Part shown: piece by piece, positions 1-6,464 of the stretch
How positions within the stretch are numbered: position 1 is the first letter of the stretch
Layout: every line of letters starts with the position of its first letter
NCBI GenBank assembly: GCA_030618925.1
Contig: JAUXCK010000161.1
Coordinates: 1 to 6,464, forward strand
Direction: 5' to 3'
Length of the DNA stretch: 6,464 nt
Source of the DNA: Desulfobacteraceae bacterium
Lineage (GTDB): Bacteria > Desulfobacterota > Desulfobacteria > Desulfobacterales > SURF-7
Notes under the pieces: generated by a model
Seen by the model: only the letters and a program-made list of their open reading frames with translations
Told to the model about the DNA's origin: nothing
Databases searched by the model: none
Program-made: the position numbers and the translations under genes

Positions 1-14
1 ACAGAACGACATGG

Positions 15-782
15 CTACGATCCGACTTCCCAGGTCATGATCCCGGGGTGAATGGCGTCCATGGCTGTCATAAGAAACGTGGCACCGGGATTGACGATGA
101 TCTCGCCGATATCTTTTTTAATGGCTTTGATGACGGCTTCCGATACCTTCTCAGGTGTTGTTTCCCCCGTGATTTTTGGCGCCGGCTTGTTGTAAACGGC
201 AAACATACCGGCTTTGGCAACAAATCCCGGACAGATGACGGACGCGCTGACGCCTGTGTTTCGCAGCTCTTCCCTCAATCCCTGGGTCCATTCGATCAGC
301 CCTGCTTTGGTTGCTGCATAGGTAGCAGAATAGGGAGACCCCTTTTTACCGCCCAGGGAAGACATGGTGACGATATGCCCGCTGCCTTTTTCAAGCATCA
401 TCGGCAGTATCATGCGGGTGAGAATCATGGGGGCGGTCAAGTTTGTCTGGATCATGGTGTCGATAAACTCCGGGGCCAATTTGATATAAGCGCTCACCCA
501 CTCCATTCCGGCGTTGTTGATGAGCAAATCAATATGCCCGAAATCTTTTTTAACATTTTCAAGCAGCGCTATCCGGGATGTCGAATCAATGATATCTGCC
601 GGATATGTTTTACACGTCACTTGAAACTGTGACACATCGTCGGCAGTCGCAATTAACCCTTCTTCTGATCTAGCGGTGAGCGCAATATTTACCCCTTCCC
701 GGGCAAGGGCAAGGGCAATATAGGGCCCTAACCCTCTTGACCCACCTGTTATCAATGCATTTTTCCCTTGAATGCGTTTCAT
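15..782 (-). CDS. Classical short-chain dehydrogenase/reductase (SDR)
   Basis: This is a 255-residue NAD(P)-dependent oxidoreductase of the classical SDR family, which interconverts alcohols and ketones in the cytoplasm. The Rossmann glycine motif TGGSRGLG is at residues 12-19, NNAG at 89-92, a likely active-site Asn in QTN (N114), the catalytic Ser in MSS (141-142), and the YxxxK pair at Y155 and K159. PGF follows at 185-187. The length is typical and no domain is missing. R16 in the glycine loop and R38 at the end of the second strand suggest a preference for NADP(H); this is inferred from family knowledge. A CGGAG ribosome site at 790-794 lies 7 bases before the ATG. The gene starts 27 bases after the stop of the AbfD-like gene, so it is probably the third gene of the ligase operon and may oxidise or reduce a hydroxyacyl or ketoacyl intermediate. 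The substrate is unknown; the family assignment is firm. Confidence 0.93.
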   Translation of the reverse strand: MKRIQGKNALITGGSRGLGPYIALALAREGVNIALTARSEEGLIATADDVSQFQVTCKTYPADIIDSTSRIALLENVKKDFGHIDLLINNAGMEWVSAYIKLAPEFIDTMIQTNLTAPMILTRMILPMMLEKGSGHIVTMSSLGGKKGSPYSATYAATKAGLIEWTQGLREELRNTGVSASVICPGFVAKAGMFAVYNKPAPKITGETTPEKVSEAVIKAIKKDIGEIIVNPGATFLMTAMDAIHPGIMTWEVGS

Positions 783-809
783 GTTTGATCTCCGAATGAT
801 TATTTACAA

Positions 810-2249
810 TTAAACATTCAATCCGAGCAGTGCCTTGGCCCTTTCCTTGTACATTTCCATGGGGGCTTCCGCCATCAGCATCATTTTTTGAGCTGCAAAG
901 GATCCCTCTGCATGAATCGTACACACTTCATGCCATCCGGCAAAGTCGCTTGCCACCAGGTGATGCAGCATACTCATGAGTTTGAGGCGCTCCTCTGCCG
1001 TATAGTTCCCTGCGCCGCCCATATACCGTTCAAGGTAGGGCCTTAAGTCATCCCGCTGCCAGTCCGGATAGCTTGGCTGGGTGACCACAAGACCACCGGC
1101 CAGATCCTGAATATCACGGATGAACTCATGAAAGTTTGAGGCAAAATAAAGCTTGGCCATGTTTGAGCGGAGGCGGTTGGCCACGTAAAGGCCGGAATCG
1201 CCGAGATTTTCCGGTTCAACCATGGCTGCCTCTGCCAGGGCCTTGACCGTCTCTATGTAATTGATCATCCGGACAAATTGTTCCCGAACATGAGACGCCT
1301 TTTGAATTCCATTTGCATCAGCCGCCAGCATGCCGACACCGGTAAAATACTCTATAATGGGAATTTTATAGGTGACGGCTGTAAACCGGTGAAAGGCCGT
1401 AAAGGCATAGGCCGCATACTGGGCAAACTGCCATTCCCTGAGCAGGAACACCCTCTCTTTGGGGACGCGGACATTATCGAAAATAACCAGTGCTTCCACA
1501 TGCCCCCTTTTGGGCCGGGGCGTCGGGAAATGGGATTTGTCCTCATACCTGAAACTGGGGCGGCATATTTGTATGACGCCTTTTGTATCGACCGGTATGG
1601 CAAACGCAACCGCATATTCGGCTTCTGATTCACTCAGGTTCCGGGTGGGGATCACAATCATTTCATCTGTATAGGCTGAAGCGGTAATATGGGCCTTGGC
1701 GCCGGAAACGACGATCTCATCTTCGGTCTCATCAACCACCCGCAAGTAGTAATCCGGGCTTTCCTGCTGGCTGGGGCTTTTGCTGCGATCCCCTTTTACA
1801 TCTGTCACCACCCCGCACATGGAGAGGTCTTTTTGCGCACAATATTTTCTGTAATCATTTATGCGACGTTCATACGTTTTATTTCCCATGATGCGGGCAA
1901 CCGCCAGAAGCCCGTTCATGATATCTGTCCCGACATCTTTAACAAAGGGCAGGGCGCCGTCAGCATAATGGCAGGCGGATTGAACCAGATTGTATCGTTT
2001 GTGAACGTGCTCCGGCGTGTCGGGAATTTCGAAATAGGTGCTGATATCTTCTCCTGTTTCAGGGTCTTTCATAACCGAAATTTCCTGCATCTCTGGGTCA
2101 TGTCCCATGAGGAAGTCAAAGGCAGCTGTTTCGACCCCGACCTTCAAATAGGGGTCCTCGGTAACGTCTTCCACCGTGTTGCCGAGCATTACAATTTTTC
2201 TATTGTCTTTTAATCCTTCTCTGTATTGATCCGCTGTTCGCAATGCCAT
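810..2249 (-). CDS. 4-hydroxybutyryl-CoA dehydratase / HpaB-family flavoprotein lacking most Fe-S ligands
   Basis: This 479-residue protein belongs to the family joining 4-hydroxyphenylacetate 3-monooxygenase (HpaB) and 4-hydroxybutyryl-CoA dehydratase/vinylacetyl-CoA isomerase (AbfD). The N-terminal domain has TDVKGDRSKSPS at 149-160, SPDYYLRVV at 164-172 and SGAKAHITAS at 182-191; the C-terminal part has FDNVRVP (257-263), NGIQKASHV (313-321) and AGGLVVTQPS (384-393). These and the length resemble AbfD from Clostridium aminobutyricum more than oxygen-dependent HpaB. In AbfD the [4Fe-4S] cluster is held by C99, C103, H292 and C299. Aligned by eye from memory, these become P101, D105, H287 and Y294 here; the adjacent lysine (K295) is kept. 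The cluster is therefore probably absent while FAD binding may remain. A flavin-dependent step on an acyl-CoA is possible, but the reaction is unknown. An AAAGGAG site at 2257-2263 lies 7 bases before the ATG. The gene is 31 bases downstream of the ligase and probably cotranscribed with it. Confidence 0.88.
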   Translation of the reverse strand: MALRTADQYREGLKDNRKIVMLGNTVEDVTEDPYLKVGVETAAFDFLMGHDPEMQEISVMKDPETGEDISTYFEIPDTPEHVHKRYNLVQSACHYADGALPFVKDVGTDIMNGLLAVARIMGNKTYERRINDYRKYCAQKDLSMCGVVTDVKGDRSKSPSQQESPDYYLRVVDETEDEIVVSGAKAHITASAYTDEMIVIPTRNLSESEAEYAVAFAIPVDTKGVIQICRPSFRYEDKSHFPTPRPKRGHVEALVIFDNVRVPKERVFLLREWQFAQYAAYAFTAFHRFTAVTYKIPIIEYFTGVGMLAADANGIQKASHVREQFVRMINYIETVKALAEAAMVEPENLGDSGLYVANRLRSNMAKLYFASNFHEFIRDIQDLAGGLVVTQPSYPDWQRDDLRPYLERYMGGAGNYTAEERLKLMSMLHHLVASDFAGWHEVCTIHAEGSFAAQKMMLMAEAPMEMYKERAKALLGLNV

Positions 2250-2280
2250 AAGTCTACTCCTTTAATAGTAATAAACATTG

Positions 2281-4155
2281 TTATAGCGGTTTGAACATCT
2301 CTCGAAACTCCGCCATAAAATTAACATCCCCTTCGATTGTCATTTTGCCGGTCACGACAGCGGTGATGCCATCCAGTCTGCCTGTTGCGATATCATGGTA
2401 ATCCGCATCCCTGGCAACAATGTAGACACGGGACGATTTCAGTATTTCTTCTGTGAGGGCCATCTCTCCGTTTTTAATGGTCACGGTCCATTCGCCGCCG
2501 CCTTTTCCTGTAATATTGTAACTGATGGTGGCATCAACGCCTGCCGCCTTCTCTGGAATAAATCGTTCCACCATCCCTTTAAAAAAATGTGCAACAGGGA
2601 CCGGCGCAGCATTTTTTTCTTCTTCAATTTCCCGGATAAGATCTTTTTTGACGACTTTTCCCACCGCATTCTTGGGAACACTTGCGCGAAACAAATAGTG
2701 CTCCGGCACCTTATAATCAGCCATGTTCTTCCGGCAGTATGTATTGATTTCATCTGTGCTGCAGCTTTCCCCTCTTTTCAGAACAATACAGGCTTTGGCC
2801 ACCTGTCCATATTTGTCATGGGATTCGGGAATGACGGCGACCATATCCACGGCAGGATGCGTGGCAATGACGTTTTCCAGTTCTTTTGGATAGACGTTTA
2901 TGCCGCCCCGGATGATCATGTCTTTTTTGCGGTCGACAATAAATAAAAACCCTTCACCATCCAGGTATCCGATATCGCCGGTATAAAGCCAGCCCTCTTT
3001 GATGGTCTCTTTGGTGGCCTCTGGATTATTTAAATATCCCTTCATCACCGTATCGCCCTTTACGACAATCTCACCGGGTTCACCGGCAGAAACGGGATCC
3101 CCCTCATCGTTGAAAATGCGGACCTCGATTCCGGGAAAAGCGGTTCCAATGGAACCATATTTTCGTTTACTTTCCATATTGGCGGAGATGCCTCCCGAGT
3201 TTTCGGTGGCACCATAGGCTTCCAGTATGGGAATATGAAACCTTCTTTCACACTCGTCTATCTGCTCTGGCGGAATCGGTGCTGCGCCCGAGAGACCTAA
3301 CCGCAGAGAGCGGGTATCCTTCGTGTCTGCCTCAGGCACTCTGAGGAGAATGTTCCACATGGTGGGGACGATATAGAACCCATTTACTTTATATTTTTCA
3401 ACACTTTCCCAGAATTCTGAGGCGGAAAAATTTTTCCGGAGTATGATTGTCGCGCAGCTGTATATCGTCGGCAGGGATAGATCACAGAGACCCCCGCCAT
3501 GGAAAAGGGGAAGAACACAGAGAATCCTTTCCTCAGGGGCAACCGGAATATGCTCTGTTTTAATGCGGGCGCCAACCACAAGGCCTTTGTGCGTCAGCAT
3601 AACCCCTTTTGGTTTTCCGGTTGTTCCTGAAGTATACAGGATCGCAGCCACATCCCCCTTTGAAGGCAGGCTTGTGGGTTCTATATTTCGTTTGGTGTCA
3701 TTGATGATAGCCGGCAGGGTTTCATGCGGAAAATCAAGATCCATAGGGGCGGGTGAGTTGACAATTATTTTCTCCACACTATGCATTTTCCCCTTGATGG
3801 CGGAAACGATCGGGGCATATTCAGGATCAATCACCAGGACTTTGGGTTTGGAATCGTTAACAAGAAATTCGACCTCTCCTGCCTGCCACCAGCAACTGAT
3901 GGGTCCTGCTGCCGCCCCGGCCTTTTGGGTGCCAAAAAAGGTATCAAAAAAGTAGGGCGAATTCCCCATCATAAAGGAGACAATGTCGCCTTTCTTGATT
4001 CCGTTTTCCTGCAGATAGGCGGCAAATGTGTTTGTTCTCTTGTCCAGATCTCTATAGGTAATGACCTCATCATAGAAATTCAGGAACGGGGTATCCGGGT
4101 ACTCTTGTGCATTTCCGGCCAGCAGTTCGGCTGTTGTATGAATATTTCGATCCAC
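2281..4155 (-). CDS. AMP-forming acyl-CoA ligase fused to a C-terminal SCP-2 domain
   Basis: This 624-residue ANL-superfamily enzyme should activate a carboxylic acid with ATP and CoA to an acyl-CoA thioester. The phosphate loop YTSGTTGKPKG is at 174-184, LSGAAPIP at 288-295, EAYGATE at 312-318, YTGDIG at 391-396, the hinge DRKKDMIIRGG at 408-418, and the catalytic lysine K500 is in NAVGK (496-500). The ligase would normally end near residue 512. About 100 more residues follow (roughly 520-624, bases 2284-2598), beginning FFKGMVERF and ending with TGKMTIEGD and a short helix. This matches the SCP-2 sterol-carrier fold, a hydrophobic lipid-binding pocket, so the substrate is probably long or bulky and poorly soluble; that is inference. 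No signal peptide or membrane segment is visible. The start codon is GTG, chosen because a strong AAAGGAGG lies 8 bases upstream and the next Met is at residue 62. It is the first gene of the leftward three-gene operon. Ligase call is firm, substrate unknown. Confidence 0.94.
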   Translation of the reverse strand: MDRNIHTTAELLAGNAQEYPDTPFLNFYDEVITYRDLDKRTNTFAAYLQENGIKKGDIVSFMMGNSPYFFDTFFGTQKAGAAAGPISCWWQAGEVEFLVNDSKPKVLVIDPEYAPIVSAIKGKMHSVEKIIVNSPAPMDLDFPHETLPAIINDTKRNIEPTSLPSKGDVAAILYTSGTTGKPKGVMLTHKGLVVGARIKTEHIPVAPEERILCVLPLFHGGGLCDLSLPTIYSCATIILRKNFSASEFWESVEKYKVNGFYIVPTMWNILLRVPEADTKDTRSLRLGLSGAAPIPPEQIDECERRFHIPILEAYGATENSGGISANMESKRKYGSIGTAFPGIEVRIFNDEGDPVSAGEPGEIVVKGDTVMKGYLNNPEATKETIKEGWLYTGDIGYLDGEGFLFIVDRKKDMIIRGGINVYPKELENVIATHPAVDMVAVIPESHDKYGQVAKACIVLKRGESCSTDEINTYCRKNMADYKVPEHYLFRASVPKNAVGKVVKKDLIREIEEEKNAAPVPVAHFFKGMVERFIPEKAAGVDATISYNITGKGGGEWTVTIKNGEMALTEEILKSSRVYIVARDADYHDIATGRLDGITAVVTGKMTIEGDVNFMAEFREMFKPL

Positions 4156-4163
4156 CCTTTACG

Positions 4164-4171
4164 CCTCCTTT
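4164..4171 (-). promoter_or_regulatory. Strong ribosome binding site that fixes a GTG start
   Basis: The minus strand reads AAAGGAGG, followed by an 8-base spacer and then GTG at 4155-4153. No ATG in this frame lies nearby, so this near-perfect Shine-Dalgarno sequence is the reason for accepting GTG as the start of the ligase-SCP2 gene. Confidence 0.85.
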
Positions 4172-4309
4172 GTGTTGAATATAGTGGTTGTTATCAATTG
4201 CAACATATTTATAATAGCATTCTTCGGAGACCGGCCTTCGCATCTTATCTATAAATTAAGGGCGAACAGAAAGGCTGTTTATAATTGACAGAGCGAAGCG
4301 ATACCACCC

Positions 4310-4334
4310 TTCGACATTCGACATTCGAAATTCG
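4310..4334. repeat. Short tandem heptamer repeat (TTCGACA)
   Basis: The plus strand holds TTCGACA twice, then TTCGAAA, then TTCG, giving three and a half head-to-tail heptamers over 25 bases. The third unit contains the palindrome TTCGAA. It lies about 50 bases downstream of the SDR stop. It could be part of a dispersed intergenic repeat family, a protein-binding site or a chance slippage product; one copy in one window cannot decide. Confidence 0.6.
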
Positions 4335-4385
4335 TTTTAAGTTTAGGCCGTTCCCACAGTTTTCACCTTATTCCAGGGCACAACA

Positions 4386-5414
4386 CTAGAACCAGCCGTT
4401 CTCCTTGTACCATGTCAGGGTCTCTTTCATTCCTTTTTCAAATGTGGGGTAATTGAATGTAAAGCCCGCGGCTTTAAGTTTGCTGCTGTCCCAGATCCTG
4501 TCGCAGTTCAGATAATCAAGGGTGGCCTTTTCAATGAGTGACTTGGTGCCCATAAGCCTGGCAATGAATTGGAGACCAATGGCAACAGGTGTGATGAGTC
4601 GGATGGGCACATTCATGAATCCTTTTTCGGTCCCGGTAAGCTCCCTGTTGATCAGCTTGAAAAATTCAGCGGTGGTGATACGGGTGTCATCACTGATATT
4701 ATATGTCTCACCGATCATATGGTCATTGTCATATGCATAAATCGCCGCCCGGCAGTAGTCTTCCACATGGAGAAATGCTTCAATCTTATCGCCCTTTCCA
4801 ACCATGAGCATTTTCTTTTTGTTACGATCCTGGTAAATCTGCTTGAAAGCATTGTAGAGGCCGTATTCAGATCTTATGCCATAAATGGCGGCCGGTCTGA
4901 AAATCGTGGCGTTCAATCCCTTTTCCTGAATATATTTCCGGACGATTTTTTCCCCGTCCCATTTGCTGATATTGTAATTGTTCAGGGGTGGTGTGAGTTT
5001 TTTATCATCTTCTTTGACCGGGTTGCCCGGGTTTGAACTGTATCCATAGACCCCGACCGAAGAAGTATGGATGAACCGGTGTGCCCCTGCTTTATGAGCT
5101 GCATCACAGATATTCTCAACCGCCTGAACGTTTACGGCAAAAATCACCTTGTCCGGCGTTGAATAATCATGGATACCGGCCACATGGATCACGCCGTCCA
5201 CCCCCTCAAGCAGCGTGTCGAGGCCATCTCTTGCGGTGAGATCTGATACCCTGAATTCAACATCGAGGGCATCAAACATGGCCCCGTAGTGACGGCTCGA
5301 CACATCGGTCGCTCTGACCTTGAACCCAGCCTTTACAGCCTGGGCCACCATATGATGGCCGGTAAATCCCGCTGCACCGGTGATCAGGACGCGTTTCCTG
5401 TTTGGTGTTGACAT
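4386..5414 (-). CDS. Extended SDR: NAD-dependent epimerase/dehydratase, 3beta-HSD-like
   Basis: This is a 342-residue extended short-chain dehydrogenase. The nucleotide-binding motif TGAAGFTG is at 12-19, and D37 at the end of the second strand (RATD) points to NAD(H) over NADP(H). VIHVAG is at 75-80, HTSSVGVYG at 116-124 carries the active-site Ser, and the YxxxK pair is Y147 and K151. RPAAIYG (173-179) and the C-terminal DSSKLKAAGF (309-318) are typical of the epimerase/3beta-hydroxysteroid dehydrogenase/dihydroflavonol reductase branch. Length is normal for the family. The substrate could be a nucleotide sugar or a hydroxylated lipid or steroid; the lack of sugar-nucleotide genes nearby and the presence of AOR and acyl-CoA genes make the second more attractive, but this is inference. 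AGGAGG at 5421-5426 lies 6 bases before the ATG and overlaps the stop of the AOR gene, so the two are probably coupled. Confidence 0.9.
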   Translation of the reverse strand: MSTPNRKRVLITGAAGFTGHHMVAQAVKAGFKVRATDVSSRHYGAMFDALDVEFRVSDLTARDGLDTLLEGVDGVIHVAGIHDYSTPDKVIFAVNVQAVENICDAAHKAGAHRFIHTSSVGVYGYSSNPGNPVKEDDKKLTPPLNNYNISKWDGEKIVRKYIQEKGLNATIFRPAAIYGIRSEYGLYNAFKQIYQDRNKKKMLMVGKGDKIEAFLHVEDYCRAAIYAYDNDHMIGETYNISDDTRITTAEFFKLINRELTGTEKGFMNVPIRLITPVAIGLQFIARLMGTKSLIEKATLDYLNCDRIWDSSKLKAAGFTFNYPTFEKGMKETLTWYKENGWF

Positions 5415-5420
5415 GATGAA

Positions 5421-5426
5421 CCTCCT
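5421..5426 (-). promoter_or_regulatory. AGGAGG ribosome binding site overlapping the AOR stop codon
   Basis: On the minus strand the AOR stop codon TAG (5427-5425) shares its last two bases with the AGGAGG that serves the extended SDR, 6 bases before its ATG. Ribosomes ending on the AOR message sit on this site, which suggests translational coupling of the two genes. Confidence 0.8.
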
Positions 5427-6464
5427 AATTTGTGGATGGATACTCGTTTGAAATTCCCAGCCGCTTCAATGTCTCAGGCCTTGGATGTCCGGATTCATCC
5501 CATCCCCTCAATTCATAGTATTTTTTCAGCATCACATCGAGTTCAACCCGATTCCATCCCTCTTCCTGAAATTCATTTAGAATGCGGCCCGGCAGGATGT
5601 CATCTGATTTTCCGATGCCCTCGCGGCAAATCATAAGCCGTTCCAGGTTGAAGATTCGTTCACCGATTTGATACAATTCGCTGCGGCTGAGTTTAACTCC
5701 CAGGAGGCCGGATAAAATTCCGCAATAGTCAGAGAGATCGGTGGTCGCTACGGCAACGCCGGGGAGATTCCGCATGAGTGCCTGCATGATGAGTTTGGGC
5801 GTGTACTTGTAGGCGAAATTTTCTTCTAAAAACGGGTACTGGGTTTGGACACAGAAAATGGATGAATTGCCCACTTCTGACAAGTCCTGCATAAATTTTA
5901 CAAAATGAGCCTTGCCTTTTGTTCCACCGGGGGACAGATAAGAGTCCACTTCAACGGCATGCGTACTTCCTGACAGGTGTGTTGCGCCGCTGTTTGCCGT
6001 GGCATATCCCAGGCCCTGACCGGTGCAGCCCCTTGGATCGTAAGCGGCCATCTCAAGCCCCTTGACATGAATTGCAAACTCCTGACCCCCGTATTTTTCA
6101 GACAGCCGCTTCACGCCTTCTGCAAGATCATTGCCAATGCCTCTGCGATAGGCGATATCCGTGAGTGTTTCATCAATGTTGTCTGCCTTGCCAAATGACA
6201 GATTCGTGTCAAGCATCCCTTTTTCCGTCAATTCCATGGCAAATCCAATGACATTTCCCGTGCTGATGGAGTCCAGGCCCAGACGGTTCAGTTTTTCATT
6301 CCAGAATGCGATTTCACTGATATCCCCGATCATCAAATTGGATCCCATGAGGCTGATGGTTTCATATTCAGGCGAAATCATCTCCTTGTCTTTGAATTTT
6401 CCAATTCGTCCGCACTGAATGGGACACCCGGCGCACCCATGGTTTTTAATTCGGTGTTTGTCCC
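5425..6464 (-). CDS. Aldehyde:ferredoxin oxidoreductase family protein (AOR), C-terminal part, 5' end cut by window
   Basis: About 345 residues are inside the window; AOR proteins are usually around 600, so the N-terminal pterin-binding domain lies beyond the right edge. The reading frame stays open to base 6464, so the ATG at 6379-6381 is internal, not the start. Upstream of it the frame encodes HGCAGCPIQCGR (6406-6441), the CxxCxxxC motif that ligates the [4Fe-4S] cluster in this family. Downstream come PEYET, LGLDSISTGN (6252-6281), AAYDPRG (6021-6041), and GERIFNLERL (5634-5663) with the following REG and LPGR. The fourth cluster cysteine is probably the Cys of SSIFC (5851-5853). Known members hold a tungsten bis-pterin cofactor and oxidise aldehydes to acids with ferredoxin, or run in reverse; BamB of benzoyl-CoA reductase is a relative. 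Two usually conserved patches are altered (see findings), so the substrate and even the reaction are uncertain. Confidence 0.92.
   Translation of the reverse strand, partial: DKHRIKNHGCAGCPIQCGRIGKFKDKEMISPEYETISLMGSNLMIGDISEIAFWNEKLNRLGLDSISTGNVIGFAMELTEKGMLDTNLSFGKADNIDETLTDIAYRRGIGNDLAEGVKRLSEKYGGQEFAIHVKGLEMAAYDPRGCTGQGLGYATANSGATHLSGSTHAVEVDSYLSPGGTKGKAHFVKFMQDLSEVGNSSIFCVQTQYPFLEENFAYKYTPKLIMQALMRNLPGVAVATTDLSDYCGILSGLLGVKLSRSELYQIGERIFNLERLMICREGIGKSDDILPGRILNEFQEEGWNRVELDVMLKKYYELRGWDESGHPRPETLKRLGISNEYPSTN

Larger units (their letters stand above)
4156..4385. other. Intergenic region between the two gene groups; likely promoter of the ligase operon
   Basis: This 230-base stretch separates the SDR stop from the ligase start and is the only long gap in the window. 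The part nearest the ligase (about 4174-4260) is AT-rich and, on the minus strand, holds -10-like strings such as TATTAT near 4212-4217 and TATATT near 4178-4183. Neither has a convincing -35 box at 16-18 bases, and I see no sigma-54 GG/GC pair, so no promoter is placed exactly. The part nearest the SDR holds a heptamer repeat. There is no strong hairpin followed by a T-run, so a Rho-independent terminator for the AOR-SDR pair is not evident, and read-through between the two groups is possible. Confidence 0.5.

Noticed and set aside
48..632. Plus-strand open frame of 194 codons opposite the classical SDR
   Set aside because: It lies wholly antisense to a well-supported SDR, has no recognisable domain, and its Cys/His/Phe-rich composition is typical of a reverse-frame shadow.
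670..924. Minus-strand open frame of 84 codons spanning the AbfD-like/SDR junction
   Set aside because: It overlaps both real genes in another frame and encodes a low-complexity Cys/Arg-rich tail with no domain.
1689..2213. Plus-strand open frame of 174 codons opposite the AbfD-like gene
   Set aside because: It is antisense to conserved coding sequence, has no family resemblance, and is rich in Phe/Ile/His as expected of a shadow frame.
810..2249. Naming this gene hpaB, an oxygen-dependent 4-hydroxyphenylacetate 3-monooxygenase
   Set aside because: The best motif similarity is to the AbfD branch, and the AOR and acyl-CoA neighbours suggest anaerobic metabolism, so a monooxygenase name would overstate the evidence.
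4187..4204. GTTG-N10-CAAC inverted repeat upstream of the ligase as an operator
   Set aside because: Arms of 4 bases in AT-rich DNA are expected by chance, and no regulator gene is in the window.
4265..4279. Hairpin AACAG-AAAGG-CTGTT as a terminator for the AOR-SDR pair
   Set aside because: The stem is only 5 base pairs with two G-C pairs, and no T-run follows on the minus strand.
4285..4290. Perfect TTGACA -35 box on the plus strand
   Set aside because: No -10 box lies 16-18 bases downstream and no plus-strand gene follows.
5425..6381. Reading the ATG at 6379-6381 as the true start of a short 318-residue AOR protein
   Set aside because: The frame continues upstream without a stop to the window edge and encodes the CAGCPIQC cluster motif, so this Met is internal.

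Overview
The window looks like part of a chromosome from an anaerobic bacterium. A tungsten-type aldehyde:ferredoxin oxidoreductase (AOR) sits beside acyl-CoA metabolism genes, GC content is intermediate, and gene order is compact. This would fit a sulfate-reducing or syntrophic Desulfobacterota member, but that is inference from gene content; no phylogenetic marker is present.

All five genes are on the minus strand, so transcription runs from the right end of the window to the left. The upstream group (6464 to 4386) holds the C-terminal part of an AOR-family oxidoreductase, cut by the window edge, followed after 10 bases by an extended SDR / NAD-dependent epimerase-3beta-HSD-like protein. 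A 230-base intergenic region (4156-4385) follows; it contains a short heptamer repeat and an AT-rich leader. The downstream group (4155 to 15) holds an AMP-forming acyl-CoA ligase with a fused C-terminal SCP-2 lipid-binding domain, a 4-hydroxybutyryl-CoA dehydratase/HpaB-fold flavoprotein, and a classical SDR. These three are separated by 31 and 27 bases, each has a Shine-Dalgarno sequence, and they are probably one operon.

Taken together, the genes suggest activation of a hydrophobic carboxylic acid to a CoA thioester (ligase-SCP2), a flavin-dependent step on that thioester (AbfD-like protein), and alcohol/ketone redox steps (two SDRs). The AOR may interconvert the matching aldehyde and acid. 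The substrate cannot be read from the sequence. The two most notable points are the AbfD-like protein, which by eye alignment has lost three of the four [4Fe-4S] ligands of the clostridial dehydratase, and the ligase-SCP2 fusion. No RNA genes, mobile elements, CRISPR arrays or convincing terminators were found.
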